A DNA stretch of 64,000 bases. Origin: Blastomonas aquatica (GTDB taxonomy: Bacteria; Pseudomonadota; Alphaproteobacteria; Sphingomonadales; Sphingomonadaceae). Positions 38,099 through 46,948 of the stretch are shown here, in pieces. The translations under genes were made by a program, and so were the position numbers. Position 1 is the first letter of the stretch; every line of letters begins with the position of its first letter. Location of the stretch: NCBI RefSeq assembly GCF_014639875.1, contig NZ_BMGD01000001.1, positions 62,001 through 126,000 on the forward strand, written 5' to 3'. The notes under the pieces are model-generated. The model worked only from the letters and a program-made list of their open reading frames with translations. It ran no database searches and was not told the DNA's origin.

Positions 38099-38587
38099 AT
38101 GCTTCGTCAATTTGTCGCCACATTTGCAAGTTTCGGAGTTGTTGTCGCCGCGTCTAGCGCGACCGCCCAAACGGCTGACGATGCGCCTCGTGACGAGTTC
38201 ATCCTAAACGCCTGGTCGAACCCAGCCGACTGCAATCTTACCGTTGCGAAGCGCGTGTCGTTTTCGGTTTTGGCCACCGATGCTGAAGGTATGTTGGGTG
38301 AGTGCGTGGCAGTAGAAGGGCATTGGTCAGGCCGGGCACTCTTCGGTTCAATCAGGGAAGCTAGGACCCGGCTGTCAAACACAACTACCCGACTTAGAGG
38401 AAAGCGGATCGGAATTTACGCGCAATGGGAAAGCATCGGCGAACCACCTGATCGGCCCACTCGTACGATGTTAGTAGGACGTGTAGGGCAATGCGAAACG
38501 CAATGGCCCGGCGCAATGATGGTAATGGGTTACTGTCACTACACTGGGGGGCCTATCCTTCTAGTGGCTGAGGCATTCCCAAGCTGA
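38099..38587 (+). CDS. Hypothetical secreted protein
   Basis: 162 aa from ATG 38099; a GTG at 38084 would add five residues. A signal peptide is visible (FVATFASFGVVVAASSATAQT). The mature part has four cysteines (PADCNLT, GECVAVEGHW, GQCETQW and GYCHYTGG), likely paired as disulfides. I do not recognise the family. Composition looks lower in GC than neighbours, and the gene lies between a repeat cluster and trxB, so it may be an acquired gene. No strong ribosome-binding site is visible. Confidence 0.6.
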   Translation: MLRQFVATFASFGVVVAASSATAQTADDAPRDEFILNAWSNPADCNLTVAKRVSFSVLATDAEGMLGECVAVEGHWSGRALFGSIREARTRLSNTTTRLRGKRIGIYAQWESIGEPPDRPTRTMLVGRVGQCETQWPGAMMVMGYCHYTGGPILLVAEAFPS

Positions 38588-38636
38588 GGCCGCCATTCGC
38601 CTTCCCACCCAATTCCAGTCATCTGACAGGCCCCCA

Positions 38637-39602
38637 TCACTCCGCCGCAATCGCCTCGAAGTCGGCTTCCGCCAGGAATCGCTCGACATCCAGCGCCGCC
38701 ATGCAGCCGGTGCCGGCCGCGGTCACCGCCTGGCGGTAGACCTTGTCCATTACGTCGCCGCACGCGAACACGCCGGGGACGGATGTGAACGGCGTGCCCG
38801 GGGTCACTTCGATATAGCCGTCGCGGTCGAGCGGCAGATGGCCCTTGAACAGTTCGGTCGCAGGCGCGTGGCCGATCGCGACGAAGCCGCCGTCGACCGC
38901 GAGGTGCGAGGTCTCGCCGGTCACGGTGTCCTTCAGATCGATGCCGACCAACCCGTGCGGCTGGCCGCCGCCGACGAAGCGTTCGACGCCCTTGTTCCAC
39001 AGCACGCTGATCTTGGGGTTGGCGAACAGCCGTTCCTGCAGGATCTTTTCCGCGCGCAGCGAATCGCGGCGGTGGATCAGCGTCACATTGTCCGAATGGT
39101 TGGTGAGGTACAGCGCCTCTTCGACCGCGGTGTTGCCGCCGCCGATCACCGCGACTTTCTTGCCGCGATAGAAGAAGCCGTCGCAAGTGGCGCACGCGGA
39201 CACCCCCTTGCCGCCAAGTTCCTGCTCGCCCGGAACGCCCAGCCACTTCGCCTGCGCACCGGTGGCAATCACCAATGTCTCCGCCTCATACACCGTGCCG
39301 CCATCGCCGGTCAGCCGGAACGGGCGGCGCGACAGATCGACCGAGACGATGGTGTCGTAGATCATCTGCGTGCCGACATGCTCGGCCTGCGCCTGCATTT
39401 CCTGCATCAGCCAGGGGCCCTGCACGACGTCGCGGAAGCCGGGATAGTTCTCGACATCGGTGGTAATCGTCAGCTGCCCGCCGGGCTGCAGCCCCTGAAC
39501 CACGATCGGCTTGAGGCCAGCGCGCGCGCCATAGATCGCGGCAGACAGGCCTGCGGGGCCCGATCCCAGGATCAGCATGCGGGTCTGGACGGTGGTGGTC
39601 AT
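38637..39602 (-). CDS. trxB: Thioredoxin reductase
   Basis: 321 aa, an FAD- and NADPH-binding flavoenzyme. FAD binding is at MLILGSGPAGLSAAIYGARAG. The redox-active disulfide is CATC in VSACATCDGFF, followed by the NADPH motif VAVIGGGNTAVEEAL and the C-terminal FAD motif PGVFACGDVMDKVYRQA. It reduces thioredoxin, which in turn can supply electrons to the class Ia RNR. ATG 39602 was chosen over an upstream in-frame ATG because it gives the typical N terminus. Confidence 0.95.
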   Translation of the reverse strand: MTTTVQTRMLILGSGPAGLSAAIYGARAGLKPIVVQGLQPGGQLTITTDVENYPGFRDVVQGPWLMQEMQAQAEHVGTQMIYDTIVSVDLSRRPFRLTGDGGTVYEAETLVIATGAQAKWLGVPGEQELGGKGVSACATCDGFFYRGKKVAVIGGGNTAVEEALYLTNHSDNVTLIHRRDSLRAEKILQERLFANPKISVLWNKGVERFVGGGQPHGLVGIDLKDTVTGETSHLAVDGGFVAIGHAPATELFKGHLPLDRDGYIEVTPGTPFTSVPGVFACGDVMDKVYRQAVTAAGTGCMAALDVERFLAEADFEAIAAE

Positions 39603-39821
39603 GGCATTGGCTTTCTGATGAATCACGAGTGCGGGATGTGGAACGCTGCGACACCGCCCGCAAGGGGCGCGGGGCCGGCATGCGGCACAAGATTAAGTTG
39701 GCGGCAGGCTAAAGCAATTTGTCGCGGGGAATCCAAGGAAGATTATTCGGCCCCGGCGCAATTGTGATGCACCCCGTTCAATTTGCTTGCCAAGGCCCAG
39801 ACGCGTGGCCACCTAAAGCCG

Positions 39822-40853
39822 ATGTTTCCCCGCATTCAGACCATTGCCACCGCAGTGCCGCCCATCGCCATCACCCAGCATCAAGTGCGTGATTTTGTCG
39901 CTAGCGCGCTGCCTGCTGGTCTGCCGCCGCGGATCGCTGCGATTTACGATACCACCGGGGTCAACCGCCGGGCGATTGTTCAGGAACCGCAGGCCTATCT
40001 GGGAACACCTGATTTCGGGGAGCGCAATGCGCTGTACCTCGCCGCCGGACAGCAACTGCTCGAGGATGTAGCGAGCGCCGCGCTGGCCAAGGTCGGCCTC
40101 GAACCAGCGCAGATCGATGCGATCGTCTGCGTCTCCTCCACCGGGATCGCGACGCCATCGATTGCCAGCCAGATGCTGAGCCCCATGGGGTTTCGCGCCG
40201 ATGTGATGTGCGTTCCGTTGTTCGGCTATGGCTGCGCGGGCGGAGTGCTGGGGCTGCAGGTTGCGGGCGATCTGGTGCGTGCCGACCCTGAACGCCGTGT
40301 GCTGCTGCTGACGATGGAATTGTGCTCGCTCGCCTTCCGCTTTGGCGACCTCACCAAGAAGGCGATCATCGCCTCGACCCTGTTTGCCGATGGGGCCAGC
40401 GCGGTGGTGCTGACGGCGGAAGGTGATGGCCCCGCGTTGGGGCATTTCGCACAGCATACCTGGGGCGACAGCCGCGCGATGATGGGGTGGGATGTCGACA
40501 CCCTGGGGCTGGGGCTGATCCTGTCGCGCGACCTGCCAGCTTTTGTGGCGAGCGAGTTCGCGCCGGTGGTCGATACGTTTCTCGACAAGGCCGGGCTCAC
40601 CAAGGCCGATCTGACCGAGCCTGCCTGCCACCCCGGCGGGCGCAAGGTAATCGACGCGCTCGAAGCCTATTTCGATCATTTGCCGGACGGGCTCGCCGCG
40701 ACCCGCGATGTGCTCGCCGATCATGGCAACATGTCCTCGCCCACCGTCCACTTCGTGCTCGAACGCATCCTGGCCAAGGACGAGAGCGGGCCGCTGCTGC
40801 TCACGGCCCTGGGTCCGGGCTTTACCGGCGCAATGGGAGTGCTCCACCGGTGA
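39822..40853 (+). CDS. Type III polyketide synthase (chalcone-synthase fold)
   Basis: 343 aa. The catalytic triad is complete: Cys138 in GYGCAGG, His270 in PACHPGGRKVI and Asn303 in DHGNMSSPTV. Bacterial members use acyl-CoA starters and malonyl-CoA to make alkylpyrones, alkylresorcinols or similar lipids. The stop overlaps the start of a membrane methyltransferase (GTGA). The gene pair resembles B. subtilis bpsA-bpsB, whose products are alkylpyrones and their methyl ethers. ATG 39822 gives a family-like start (MFPRIQTIATAVPP). Confidence 0.92.
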   Translation: MFPRIQTIATAVPPIAITQHQVRDFVASALPAGLPPRIAAIYDTTGVNRRAIVQEPQAYLGTPDFGERNALYLAAGQQLLEDVASAALAKVGLEPAQIDAIVCVSSTGIATPSIASQMLSPMGFRADVMCVPLFGYGCAGGVLGLQVAGDLVRADPERRVLLLTMELCSLAFRFGDLTKKAIIASTLFADGASAVVLTAEGDGPALGHFAQHTWGDSRAMMGWDVDTLGLGLILSRDLPAFVASEFAPVVDTFLDKAGLTKADLTEPACHPGGRKVIDALEAYFDHLPDGLAATRDVLADHGNMSSPTVHFVLERILAKDESGPLLLTALGPGFTGAMGVLHR

Positions 40854-41407
40854 TCCAGGCTGCCGAACTTGCGCCCTATGTCTGGACCCCCGGCTGGGCC
40901 GCTGCCTGGGTGGTGCTGGCGCTGCTGACGATCCAACGCCTGGGTGAACTGGTTTATGCCCAGCGCAACACAAAGGCACTGATGGCGCGGGGCGCGGTCG
41001 AACATGGCAGGTCGCATTACCCGCTGATGGTCGCGATCCACGCCAGCTTTCTCGCGGCGCTGTGGCTGAGCACCGCGCCCGATGCGCCGATGCTGTGGCC
41101 GCTGCTGCTGGTGTTCGCCGCCCTGCAGCTGGCGCGGCTCTGGGTGTTGGCGACGCTTGGGCCTTACTGGACGACGCGGATCATTTCGTCGCCCGACTTT
41201 CCCCGCATCTCGGGTGGCCCCTACCGGCTGGTCAGGCACCCCAATTACTGGGTGGTGACGCTCGAAATCCTCACCATTCCGCTGATCTTCGGCCATGTCT
41301 GGATTGCAGTCGTGTGGACGGCGCTCAACGCCGGCATCCTGTTCATCCGCATCCGGACCGAAAACATCGCGCTCAACCAGCGAGGCGCGCAGAAACCTGT
41401 CGCGTGA
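40850..41407 (+). CDS. ICMT-type membrane methyltransferase paired with the type III PKS
   Basis: 185 aa from GTG 40850. Several hydrophobic helices are present, with the isoprenylcysteine carboxyl methyltransferase signature GGPYRLVRHPNYWVV followed by a final helix and RTENIAL. Proteins of this kind next to type III PKSs (BpsB/YpbQ) O-methylate the alkylpyrone product. The four-base overlap with the PKS gene argues strongly for a shared pathway. The SAM-binding role is from family knowledge. Confidence 0.88.
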   Translation: MIQAAELAPYVWTPGWAAAWVVLALLTIQRLGELVYAQRNTKALMARGAVEHGRSHYPLMVAIHASFLAALWLSTAPDAPMLWPLLLVFAALQLARLWVLATLGPYWTTRIISSPDFPRISGGPYRLVRHPNYWVVTLEILTIPLIFGHVWIAVVWTALNAGILFIRIRTENIALNQRGAQKPVA

Positions 41408-41462
41408 TCGGGGGGTTGGGCATAGGATCGGCGCGATCAACGGTCGTGCAGACAGGGAAACC

Positions 41463-42932
41463 ATGCGCCATATCACCGGCCTGCTGGCCAGTACTGCCCT
41501 GTTGCTCAGCGCGTGCGGCGGCGGCGGCAACGGCGGTTCGCCAACGCCAGGGGTAACCCAAGCCGGCTCCGCGCCTACGCCCACCCCCAGCCCGACCTGC
41601 TCGCTGGAAAACCGCCAGGCGTTCGCGCGCGATGTGCTCGATGAATGGTACCTGTTCCCCGAACTGCTGGTGACCAGCGCCAGCCCCGCCAGCTTCGCCA
41701 GCGTGCAGGGCTATATCGATGCGCTCACCGCGACCGCGCGGGCGCAGGGCAAGGACCGCTTCTTTACCCTCATCACCTCGATCGCTGAGGAAAACGCCTT
41801 TAACACCACCGGCGCAAGCGCGGGGATCGGTATCCGCCTGGCCATCGACACCCCTGCCCGCCGCGTGCTGATCAGTGAGAGCTTCGAGGGTGCGCCGGGG
41901 CTTGCCACCGGGATCGACCGGGGCGACGAGATCCTCGCCATCGGCACGAGCAGCGCGAACCTGCGCAGCGTCAGCGACATCATCGCGACGGAAGGCTCTG
42001 CCGGGATCAGCAACGCGCTGGGCCCCAGCACCGCGGGCACCACCCGGCTGCTGCGACTATCGCGCGATGGCACACCGCGTGAGGTCAGCGTGACCAAGGC
42101 CGATTTCGACCTGCCCGCCATCTCCAGCCGCTATGGCACGCGGATCATCCAGGATGGCGGCCGTCAGATTGGCTATCTCAACCTGCGCACCTTCATCTCG
42201 GCGGCGGATACGCCGTTGCGCGATGCGTTCCGAAGCTTCCGCGCGGCGGGCGTCACCGAGTTCGTCATCGATTTCCGCTACAATGGCGGCGGGCTGGTTT
42301 CGACCGCAGAACTGCTGGGCGACCTGCTCGGCGGCAACCGCAGTACCGGCGATCTGTTTTCGGGCTTGCGCTTCCGGGCATCGAAATCCTCGAACGATGA
42401 ATCGACATTCTTCAACCCGCGCGCCGAATCGGTGAGCCCGGTCAGGATCGCCTTTATCGGTACCAGCGCGACCGCCAGCGCCAGCGAGTTCGTGATCAAC
42501 GGGCTCGCGCCGTATTACAATCGCAACCTCGCCCTGATCGGCGGCAACACCTTTGGCAAGCCGGTGGGACAGATCGCGCTGGACCGCAGCGCCTGTGATG
42601 ACCGGGTGCGGGTGGTCGCCTTCCGCTCGGTGAACGCGCGTGGCCAGGGCGATTATTTCAATGGCCTTGCCAGCACGCTCAATGTCACATGCCAAGCGCC
42701 CGACGACCTAACCCGGCCCCTGGGCGATCCGCAGGAAGCCTCGATCCGCGGCGCGCTCGATTTCCTCGCCGGGCGAAGCTGCACCGCGATAGCCCTAAGT
42801 GGTTCTTCGGGGAGCGGTTCTTCGGGCACGGTTGCCGGGCAGTCGCAACGCGGCATGATCGCAGCCGACCGCGAACTTCTGGTGCCTGATGCGCCGACAC
42901 CTGCGCAGCGCGAGGTGCCTGGGCTGTTTTGA
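41463..42932 (+). CDS. S41-family (C-terminal-processing-like) peptidase, lipoprotein
   Basis: 489 aa. A lipobox (LLLSACGG) gives a lipidated Cys18, so the protein is membrane-anchored in the periplasm. After a Gly/Thr/Pro linker come a PDZ-like domain (ILISE-type strands, with GIDRGDEILAIG) and the S41 core. The probable nucleophile Ser is in TSATASASEFVINGL and the general-base Lys in NTFGKPVGQ. The C-terminal end is low-complexity Gly/Ser. The substrate is unknown. It follows the PKS pair after 55 bases but is probably unrelated in function. Confidence 0.88.
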   Translation: MRHITGLLASTALLLSACGGGGNGGSPTPGVTQAGSAPTPTPSPTCSLENRQAFARDVLDEWYLFPELLVTSASPASFASVQGYIDALTATARAQGKDRFFTLITSIAEENAFNTTGASAGIGIRLAIDTPARRVLISESFEGAPGLATGIDRGDEILAIGTSSANLRSVSDIIATEGSAGISNALGPSTAGTTRLLRLSRDGTPREVSVTKADFDLPAISSRYGTRIIQDGGRQIGYLNLRTFISAADTPLRDAFRSFRAAGVTEFVIDFRYNGGGLVSTAELLGDLLGGNRSTGDLFSGLRFRASKSSNDESTFFNPRAESVSPVRIAFIGTSATASASEFVINGLAPYYNRNLALIGGNTFGKPVGQIALDRSACDDRVRVVAFRSVNARGQGDYFNGLASTLNVTCQAPDDLTRPLGDPQEASIRGALDFLAGRSCTAIALSGSSGSGSSGTVAGQSQRGMIAADRELLVPDAPTPAQREVPGLF

Positions 42933-43140
42933 GGGTTTGCCAGCCACCAACGTCCTGTTCCCCTGCGAAGGCAGGGGACCGGTAAAGGTTGCGGGAGTGG
43001 AGAGAACTTGCCCCCCACCCCCGTCATAAAACTGCCACCGAACCACAATCACTGGTGGCATCGCGCCGCGCGGTCGCCTAGATAGCGCGCGACGCGGGAA
43101 TCGACCCGCTTGTGCCAACATCGATGGATCGCACCGCCCG

Positions 43141-43587
43141 ATGACCAGTTCTTCGTACACAATCGCCCTCGCATCAGATCATGCGGCCACCGGCCTGAAG
43201 GCCGAACTGGCCGCATGGCTGACCGAGCAGGGCCACACCGTAACCGATCTGGGGCCAGACACCGCCGAAAGCGTCGATTACCCTGATTATGGCTTCAAGC
43301 TGGCCGATCACATTGCAGCAGGCGAAGCAGAGTTCGGCGTCGCCTTGTGCGGCTCCGGCATCGGCATCTCGATTGCGGTCAACCGCAACCCCGCATGCCG
43401 CTGCGCGCTGGTATCGGATCACCTCTCGGCCAGCCTGGCGCGCCAGCACAACAACGCCAACGTCATTGCGATGGGCGCGCGGCTGATCGGGATCGATACC
43501 GCCAAGGATTGCCTCGCGACCTTCCTCGCCACGCCCTTCGAAGGTGGCCGCCACGAACGGCGCGTCGCCAAACTGACGCCAGCCTGA
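43141..43587 (+). CDS. rpiB: Ribose-5-phosphate isomerase B
   Basis: 148 aa, RpiB/LacAB fold. The start IALASDHAATGLKAEL, the TAESVDYPDYGFKLADHI block and GVALCGSGIGISIAVNR with the catalytic Cys are typical. It interconverts ribose 5-phosphate and ribulose 5-phosphate. glyA follows 65 bases on, an rpiB-glyA order seen in other alphaproteobacteria. Confidence 0.94.
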   Translation: MTSSSYTIALASDHAATGLKAELAAWLTEQGHTVTDLGPDTAESVDYPDYGFKLADHIAAGEAEFGVALCGSGIGISIAVNRNPACRCALVSDHLSASLARQHNNANVIAMGARLIGIDTAKDCLATFLATPFEGGRHERRVAKLTPA

Positions 43588-43652
43588 TATAGCCCTGCGC
43601 TAAGCCACCCGTTTACCGTCCCGCGATGGGGCCTGCCCCGATGGAGCCTAAA

Positions 43653-44963
43653 ATGTCGACCAACACCGCGACCAACGAAATCCGATCCTCCGGCTTTTTC
43701 AGCGAAGGCCTTGCCGTCACCGATCCTGCGGTGGCCGCCGCCATCTCCAAGGAAGTGCGCCGCGAGAAGAAACAGATCGAACTGATCGCGTCGGAAAACA
43801 TCGTCTCCAAGGCAGTGCTCGAGGCGCAGGGTTCGGTGTTCACCAACAAATATGCCGAGGGCTATCCAGGCAAGCGCTATTACCAGGGCTGCGAGCCTTC
43901 GGACGACGTCGAGAAGCTCGCGATCGAGCGCGCCTGCAAGCTGTTCGATTGCGCTTATGCCAACGTCCAGCCGCATTCGGGCGCACAGGCCAACGGCGCG
44001 GTGCTGCTCGCCTTGATCAAGCCGGGCGATACCATCCTGGGCATGTCGCTCGACGCCGGGGGCCATCTGACTCATGGCGCGCGCGCCGCGATGTCGGGCA
44101 AGTGGTTCAACGCGATCCAGTATGGCGTGAAGCCCGACACCCATCTGATCGACTATGACGAGGTCCGCCGTCTGGCGCTCGAGCACAAGCCCAAGCTGAT
44201 CTTCGCGGGCGGCTCGGCCTATCCGCGCCACATCGATTTCGCCAAGTTCCGCGAGATTGCCGATGAGGTCGGTGCGTTCTTCCAGGTCGATATGGCGCAC
44301 TTTGCCGGCCTGGTGGCTGCAGGCGTGCACCCCTCGCCGTTCCCGCACGCGCATGTCGCCACCACGACGACACACAAGACCCTGCGCGGTCCACGCGGCG
44401 GGATGATCCTGACCAATGACGAGGCACTCGCCAAGAAGTTCAACTCGGCGGTGTTCCCCGGCCTCCAGGGCGGCCCGCTGATGCACGTGATCGCGGCCAA
44501 GGCGGTGGCGTTCGGCGAAGCACTGACCCCTGAGTTCAAGAGCTATTCGCGCGCGGTGATCGACAACGCCAAGGCGCTGGCCAGCCGTCTGCAGGAACGC
44601 GGCGCGGATCTGGTTGCAGGTGGCACGGACACCCATCTGGCCCTCGTCGATCTGCGGCCCTTGGGCGTCACCGGCAAGGACGCCGATGAAGCGCTTGAGC
44701 GCGCTGGCATCACCTGCAACAAGAACGGCATCCCGTTCGACCCGCTGCCACCGACCAAGACCAGCGGCATCCGCGTGGGCAGCCCTGCTGGCACCACACG
44801 GGGCTTTGGCGTCGCCGAATTTCGTGAAATCGGCGACATGATCGCTGATGTGCTGGACGGCTTGCGTCAAAAGGGCGAACATGGCGATCCGGACGTCGAG
44901 GCTGCGGTGCGCGTGCGCGTCGAAGCCCTGTGCGACCGTTTCCCCATCTACCCGGAGCTTTGA
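43653..44963 (+). CDS. glyA: Serine hydroxymethyltransferase
   Basis: 436 aa, PLP-dependent interconversion of serine and glycine with tetrahydrofolate. The PLP lysine is in [16 protein letters not shown], and [17 protein letters not shown] and [14 protein letters not shown] are conserved. ATG 43653 (GGAG seven bases upstream) gives a better start than the in-frame ATG at 43626. It heads the run glyA, small membrane protein, nrdR, trmJ fusion. Confidence 0.96.
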   Translation: MSTNTATNEIRSSGFFSEGLAVTDPAVAAAISKEVRREKKQIELIASENIVSKAVLEAQGSVFTNKYAEGYPGKRYYQGCEPSDDVEKLAIERACKLFDCAYANVQPHSGAQANGAVLLALIKPGDTILGMSLDAGGHLTHGARAAMSGKWFNAIQYGVKPDTHLIDYDEVRRLALEHKPKLIFAGGSAYPRHIDFAKFREIADEVGAFFQVDMAHFAGLVAAGVHPSPFPHAHVATTTTHKTLRGPRGGMILTNDEALAKKFNSAVFPGLQGGPLMHVIAAKAVAFGEALTPEFKSYSRAVIDNAKALASRLQERGADLVAGGTDTHLALVDLRPLGVTGKDADEALERAGITCNKNGIPFDPLPPTKTSGIRVGSPAGTTRGFGVAEFREIGDMIADVLDGLRQKGEHGDPDVEAAVRVRVEALCDRFPIYPEL

Positions 44964-44966
44964 ACC

Positions 44967-45191
44967 ATGCAAAATCCTGATGATCCCAAGAATAGCGGCG
45001 ACCTGATCGGCGATGCGCGCGAAGAAATCGTGGGCATGGCCAAGCAGGGCATGGCGCACCCTTCGACCAAGCCCGTGCTGACCGCAGGCGCGATCGGCGC
45101 GGTTGCCGGCGCAGTGCTCCCCGTGGTCAGCTGGCCGATCGGCCTGCTCGCAGGCGCAGGCTATATGCTCTACAAGCGGCTGCGTCCCTGA
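44967..45191 (+). CDS. Small membrane protein between glyA and nrdR
   Basis: 74 aa. A hydrophilic N terminus (MQNPDDPKNSGDLIGDARE) is followed by a glycine-rich hydrophobic hairpin (about 38-68, AGAIGAVAGAVLPVVSWPIGLLAG) and a basic end YKRLRP. It begins three bases after the glyA stop and ends 16 bases before nrdR, so it belongs to the operon. I do not know a function. The Gly-rich hairpin could span or insert into the inner membrane. Confidence 0.75.
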   Translation: MQNPDDPKNSGDLIGDAREEIVGMAKQGMAHPSTKPVLTAGAIGAVAGAVLPVVSWPIGLLAGAGYMLYKRLRP

Positions 45192-45207
45192 GCGTATCGA
45201 CTGACCG

Positions 45208-45681
45208 ATGAGATGTCCGTTTTGCGCGCACGAAAACAGCCAGGTCAAGGATAGCCGCCCCACCGAAGACGGGGCGGCTATCCGTCGTCGCCGCCAGTGC
45301 GAAAGCTGCGGCGCACGCTTCACGACGTTCGAGCGCATCCAGCTGCGCGATATCATGGTGGTCAAGAGCGAGAACCGCCGCGAACCCTTCAACCGCGCCA
45401 AGATAGAAAAATCGGTCGCGGTCGCCTGTCGCAAGCGCGGGATCGATCAGGACCGGATCGACCAGCTCGTCTCGGGCATCCAGCGCCAGATAGAAACCTC
45501 GGGCGAGAACGAAGTGCATTCGCGCGACATCGGCGGGATGGTGATGGACGGGCTGCGCCTTCTCGACAGCGTCGCCTATATCCGCTTCGCATCCGTCTAT
45601 CGCGATTTTAGCGAGGCCAAGGATTTCGAGGAATTCGCCAGTACCGTGAAAGATGTCGGCGGGGGCGGGGGCGCCGCCTGA
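45208..45681 (+). CDS. nrdR: Transcriptional repressor NrdR
   Basis: 157 aa. Zinc ribbon with CPFC and CESC pairs (residues 3-34), then an ATP-cone ([22 protein letters not shown] and following) that senses dATP/ATP. It represses ribonucleotide reductase genes by binding NrdR boxes. The RNR genes in this window are nrdA and nrdB at 2.5-5.7 kb. The stop overlaps the next start as TGATG. Confidence 0.96.
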   Translation: MRCPFCAHENSQVKDSRPTEDGAAIRRRRQCESCGARFTTFERIQLRDIMVVKSENRREPFNRAKIEKSVAVACRKRGIDQDRIDQLVSGIQRQIETSGENEVHSRDIGGMVMDGLRLLDSVAYIRFASVYRDFSEAKDFEEFASTVKDVGGGGGAA

Positions 45682-46751
45682 TGCCCTTCTACACCTATAT
45701 CCTGCGCTGCGGCGACGGATCCTATTTCGTCGGCCATGGCGAGGATCTCGAAGCCGATGTCGCCGCGCACCAGACAGGCACCGTCCCCGGCTACACCAAG
45801 TCGCGCCAGCCGGTCGAACTGGTGTGGAGCGAGGACTACGCGACGCGCGATAACGCCAATGCGGTCGACAAGCAGATCAAGGGCTGGAGCCGCGCCAAGA
45901 AAGAGGCGTTGATCCGGCAGGATTATGCGGCGCTTTCGGAACGCGCGCGCAAGATGCTGCTGGGCAAGACCAAGGCGGCGCGCAACCTGCAGTCCGCAAA
46001 GGACGCAATGCCGGGCGACCTGCGCAAACCGATCGTCATCCTCGTGCGCCCGCAATTGGGCGAGAACATCGGCAAGGCGGCGCGCGCGATGCTCAACTTC
46101 GGGCTTACCGAAATGCGGCTGGTTGCCCCGCGCGATGGCTGGCCCAATCCATCTGCTGGCCCGGCAGCATCGGGCGCGGACATCGTGCTCGAACAGGCGC
46201 AAGTGTTCGAGACGGTCGCCGACGCGGTCGCCGACTGCAACCACGTCTATGCAACGACAGTGCGCAAGCGCGGCGTGACCAAGCCGGTGGTAACGCCTGC
46301 GGTTGCCGCCAGCCAGATCGTCGGCGCAACCGGACGCAGCGCGATCCTGTTCGGGCCCGAGCGCTCGGGGCTGGAGACCGAAGACGTCGCGATTGCGCAT
46401 GCCATCCTGACCGTGCCGATCAACCCACAATTCGGATCCTTGAACCTTGCCCAGGCAGTGATCCTGGTCGCGTATGAATGGTCGAAGACCGGCGGCGGCG
46501 ATGCGGTGTCATCACCCACCGAGGTCGAGCTCGATCCGCCCGCGCCGATGGAAGAATTGGACGGTATGTTCGAGCAATTGTGCGCCATGCTGGAGGCGAA
46601 GAACTACTTCTTCCCCGAAGGCCGCGCGTCAATGACACGCCGCACCTTGCGCAACCTGCTGACCAAGCCGCACTGGAACAGCAACGAGGTCCGCACCTTC
46701 CGCGGCGTGCTGAGCACGCTGGCCAAGGACAAGCGCAAGCCTGTCGACTGA
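45681..46751 (+). CDS. Fusion of a degenerate GIY-YIG domain with TrmJ-type RNA methyltransferase
   Basis: 356 aa. Residues 1-90 align with GIY-YIG nucleases (YTYILRCGDGS, then PGYTKSRQPVELVWSE, then QIKGWSRAKKEALI). Three usual catalytic positions look altered: the YVG tyrosine is Phe16, the arginine pair region is EAD (24-26), and the metal-binding Glu is Asp63. Residues about 110-356 are a SPOUT methyltransferase of the TrmJ class (NIGKAARAMLNFG, ILFGPERSGL and the NLAQAVILVAYE knot), expected to 2'-O-methylate tRNA nucleotide 32. The frame is continuous, so the fusion is real. The N-terminal part may now bind RNA. A strong hairpin follows the stop. Confidence 0.85.
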   Translation: MPFYTYILRCGDGSYFVGHGEDLEADVAAHQTGTVPGYTKSRQPVELVWSEDYATRDNANAVDKQIKGWSRAKKEALIRQDYAALSERARKMLLGKTKAARNLQSAKDAMPGDLRKPIVILVRPQLGENIGKAARAMLNFGLTEMRLVAPRDGWPNPSAGPAASGADIVLEQAQVFETVADAVADCNHVYATTVRKRGVTKPVVTPAVAASQIVGATGRSAILFGPERSGLETEDVAIAHAILTVPINPQFGSLNLAQAVILVAYEWSKTGGGDAVSSPTEVELDPPAPMEELDGMFEQLCAMLEAKNYFFPEGRASMTRRTLRNLLTKPHWNSNEVRTFRGVLSTLAKDKRKPVD

Positions 46752-46794
46752 CACTCAATAGCCCTCCCCCTCGATGGGGGAGGGCTATTGAGTG
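46752..46794. terminator. Perfect 19-base inverted repeat after the TrmJ fusion
   Basis: CACTCAATAGCCCTCCCCC (46752-46770) and its exact complement (46776-46794) enclose TCGAT. It starts at the last base but one of the coding region's end and has no T run, so it is not a classical intrinsic terminator. It could stabilise mRNA ends or be a member of an intergenic palindrome family (compare 46903-46925 and 61531-61554). Confidence 0.6.
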
Positions 46795-46902
46795 GGGGTG
46801 ATCTCTCCAGATTGCGCAAGGGTTCCCTGACGCGCCACAAGCACCCAGCCGCACCATCACCCTCACCGCTGCGACTAAGGCAGCAAGCTGCCAAGTCTCG
46901 CT

Positions 46903-46925
46903 GCCTCTCCCATCAAGGGAGAGGC
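46903..46925. repeat. Small palindrome downstream of the chorismate mutase gene
   Basis: GCCTCTCCC ATCAA GGGAGAGGC, a perfect nine-base stem. It lies 24 bases beyond the stop of the leftward chorismate mutase gene and could mark its transcript end. The arms share the ctctccc core with 4653-4675. Confidence 0.5.
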
Positions 46926-46948
46926 GGACGATAGTGCGCCCCCGCCCC

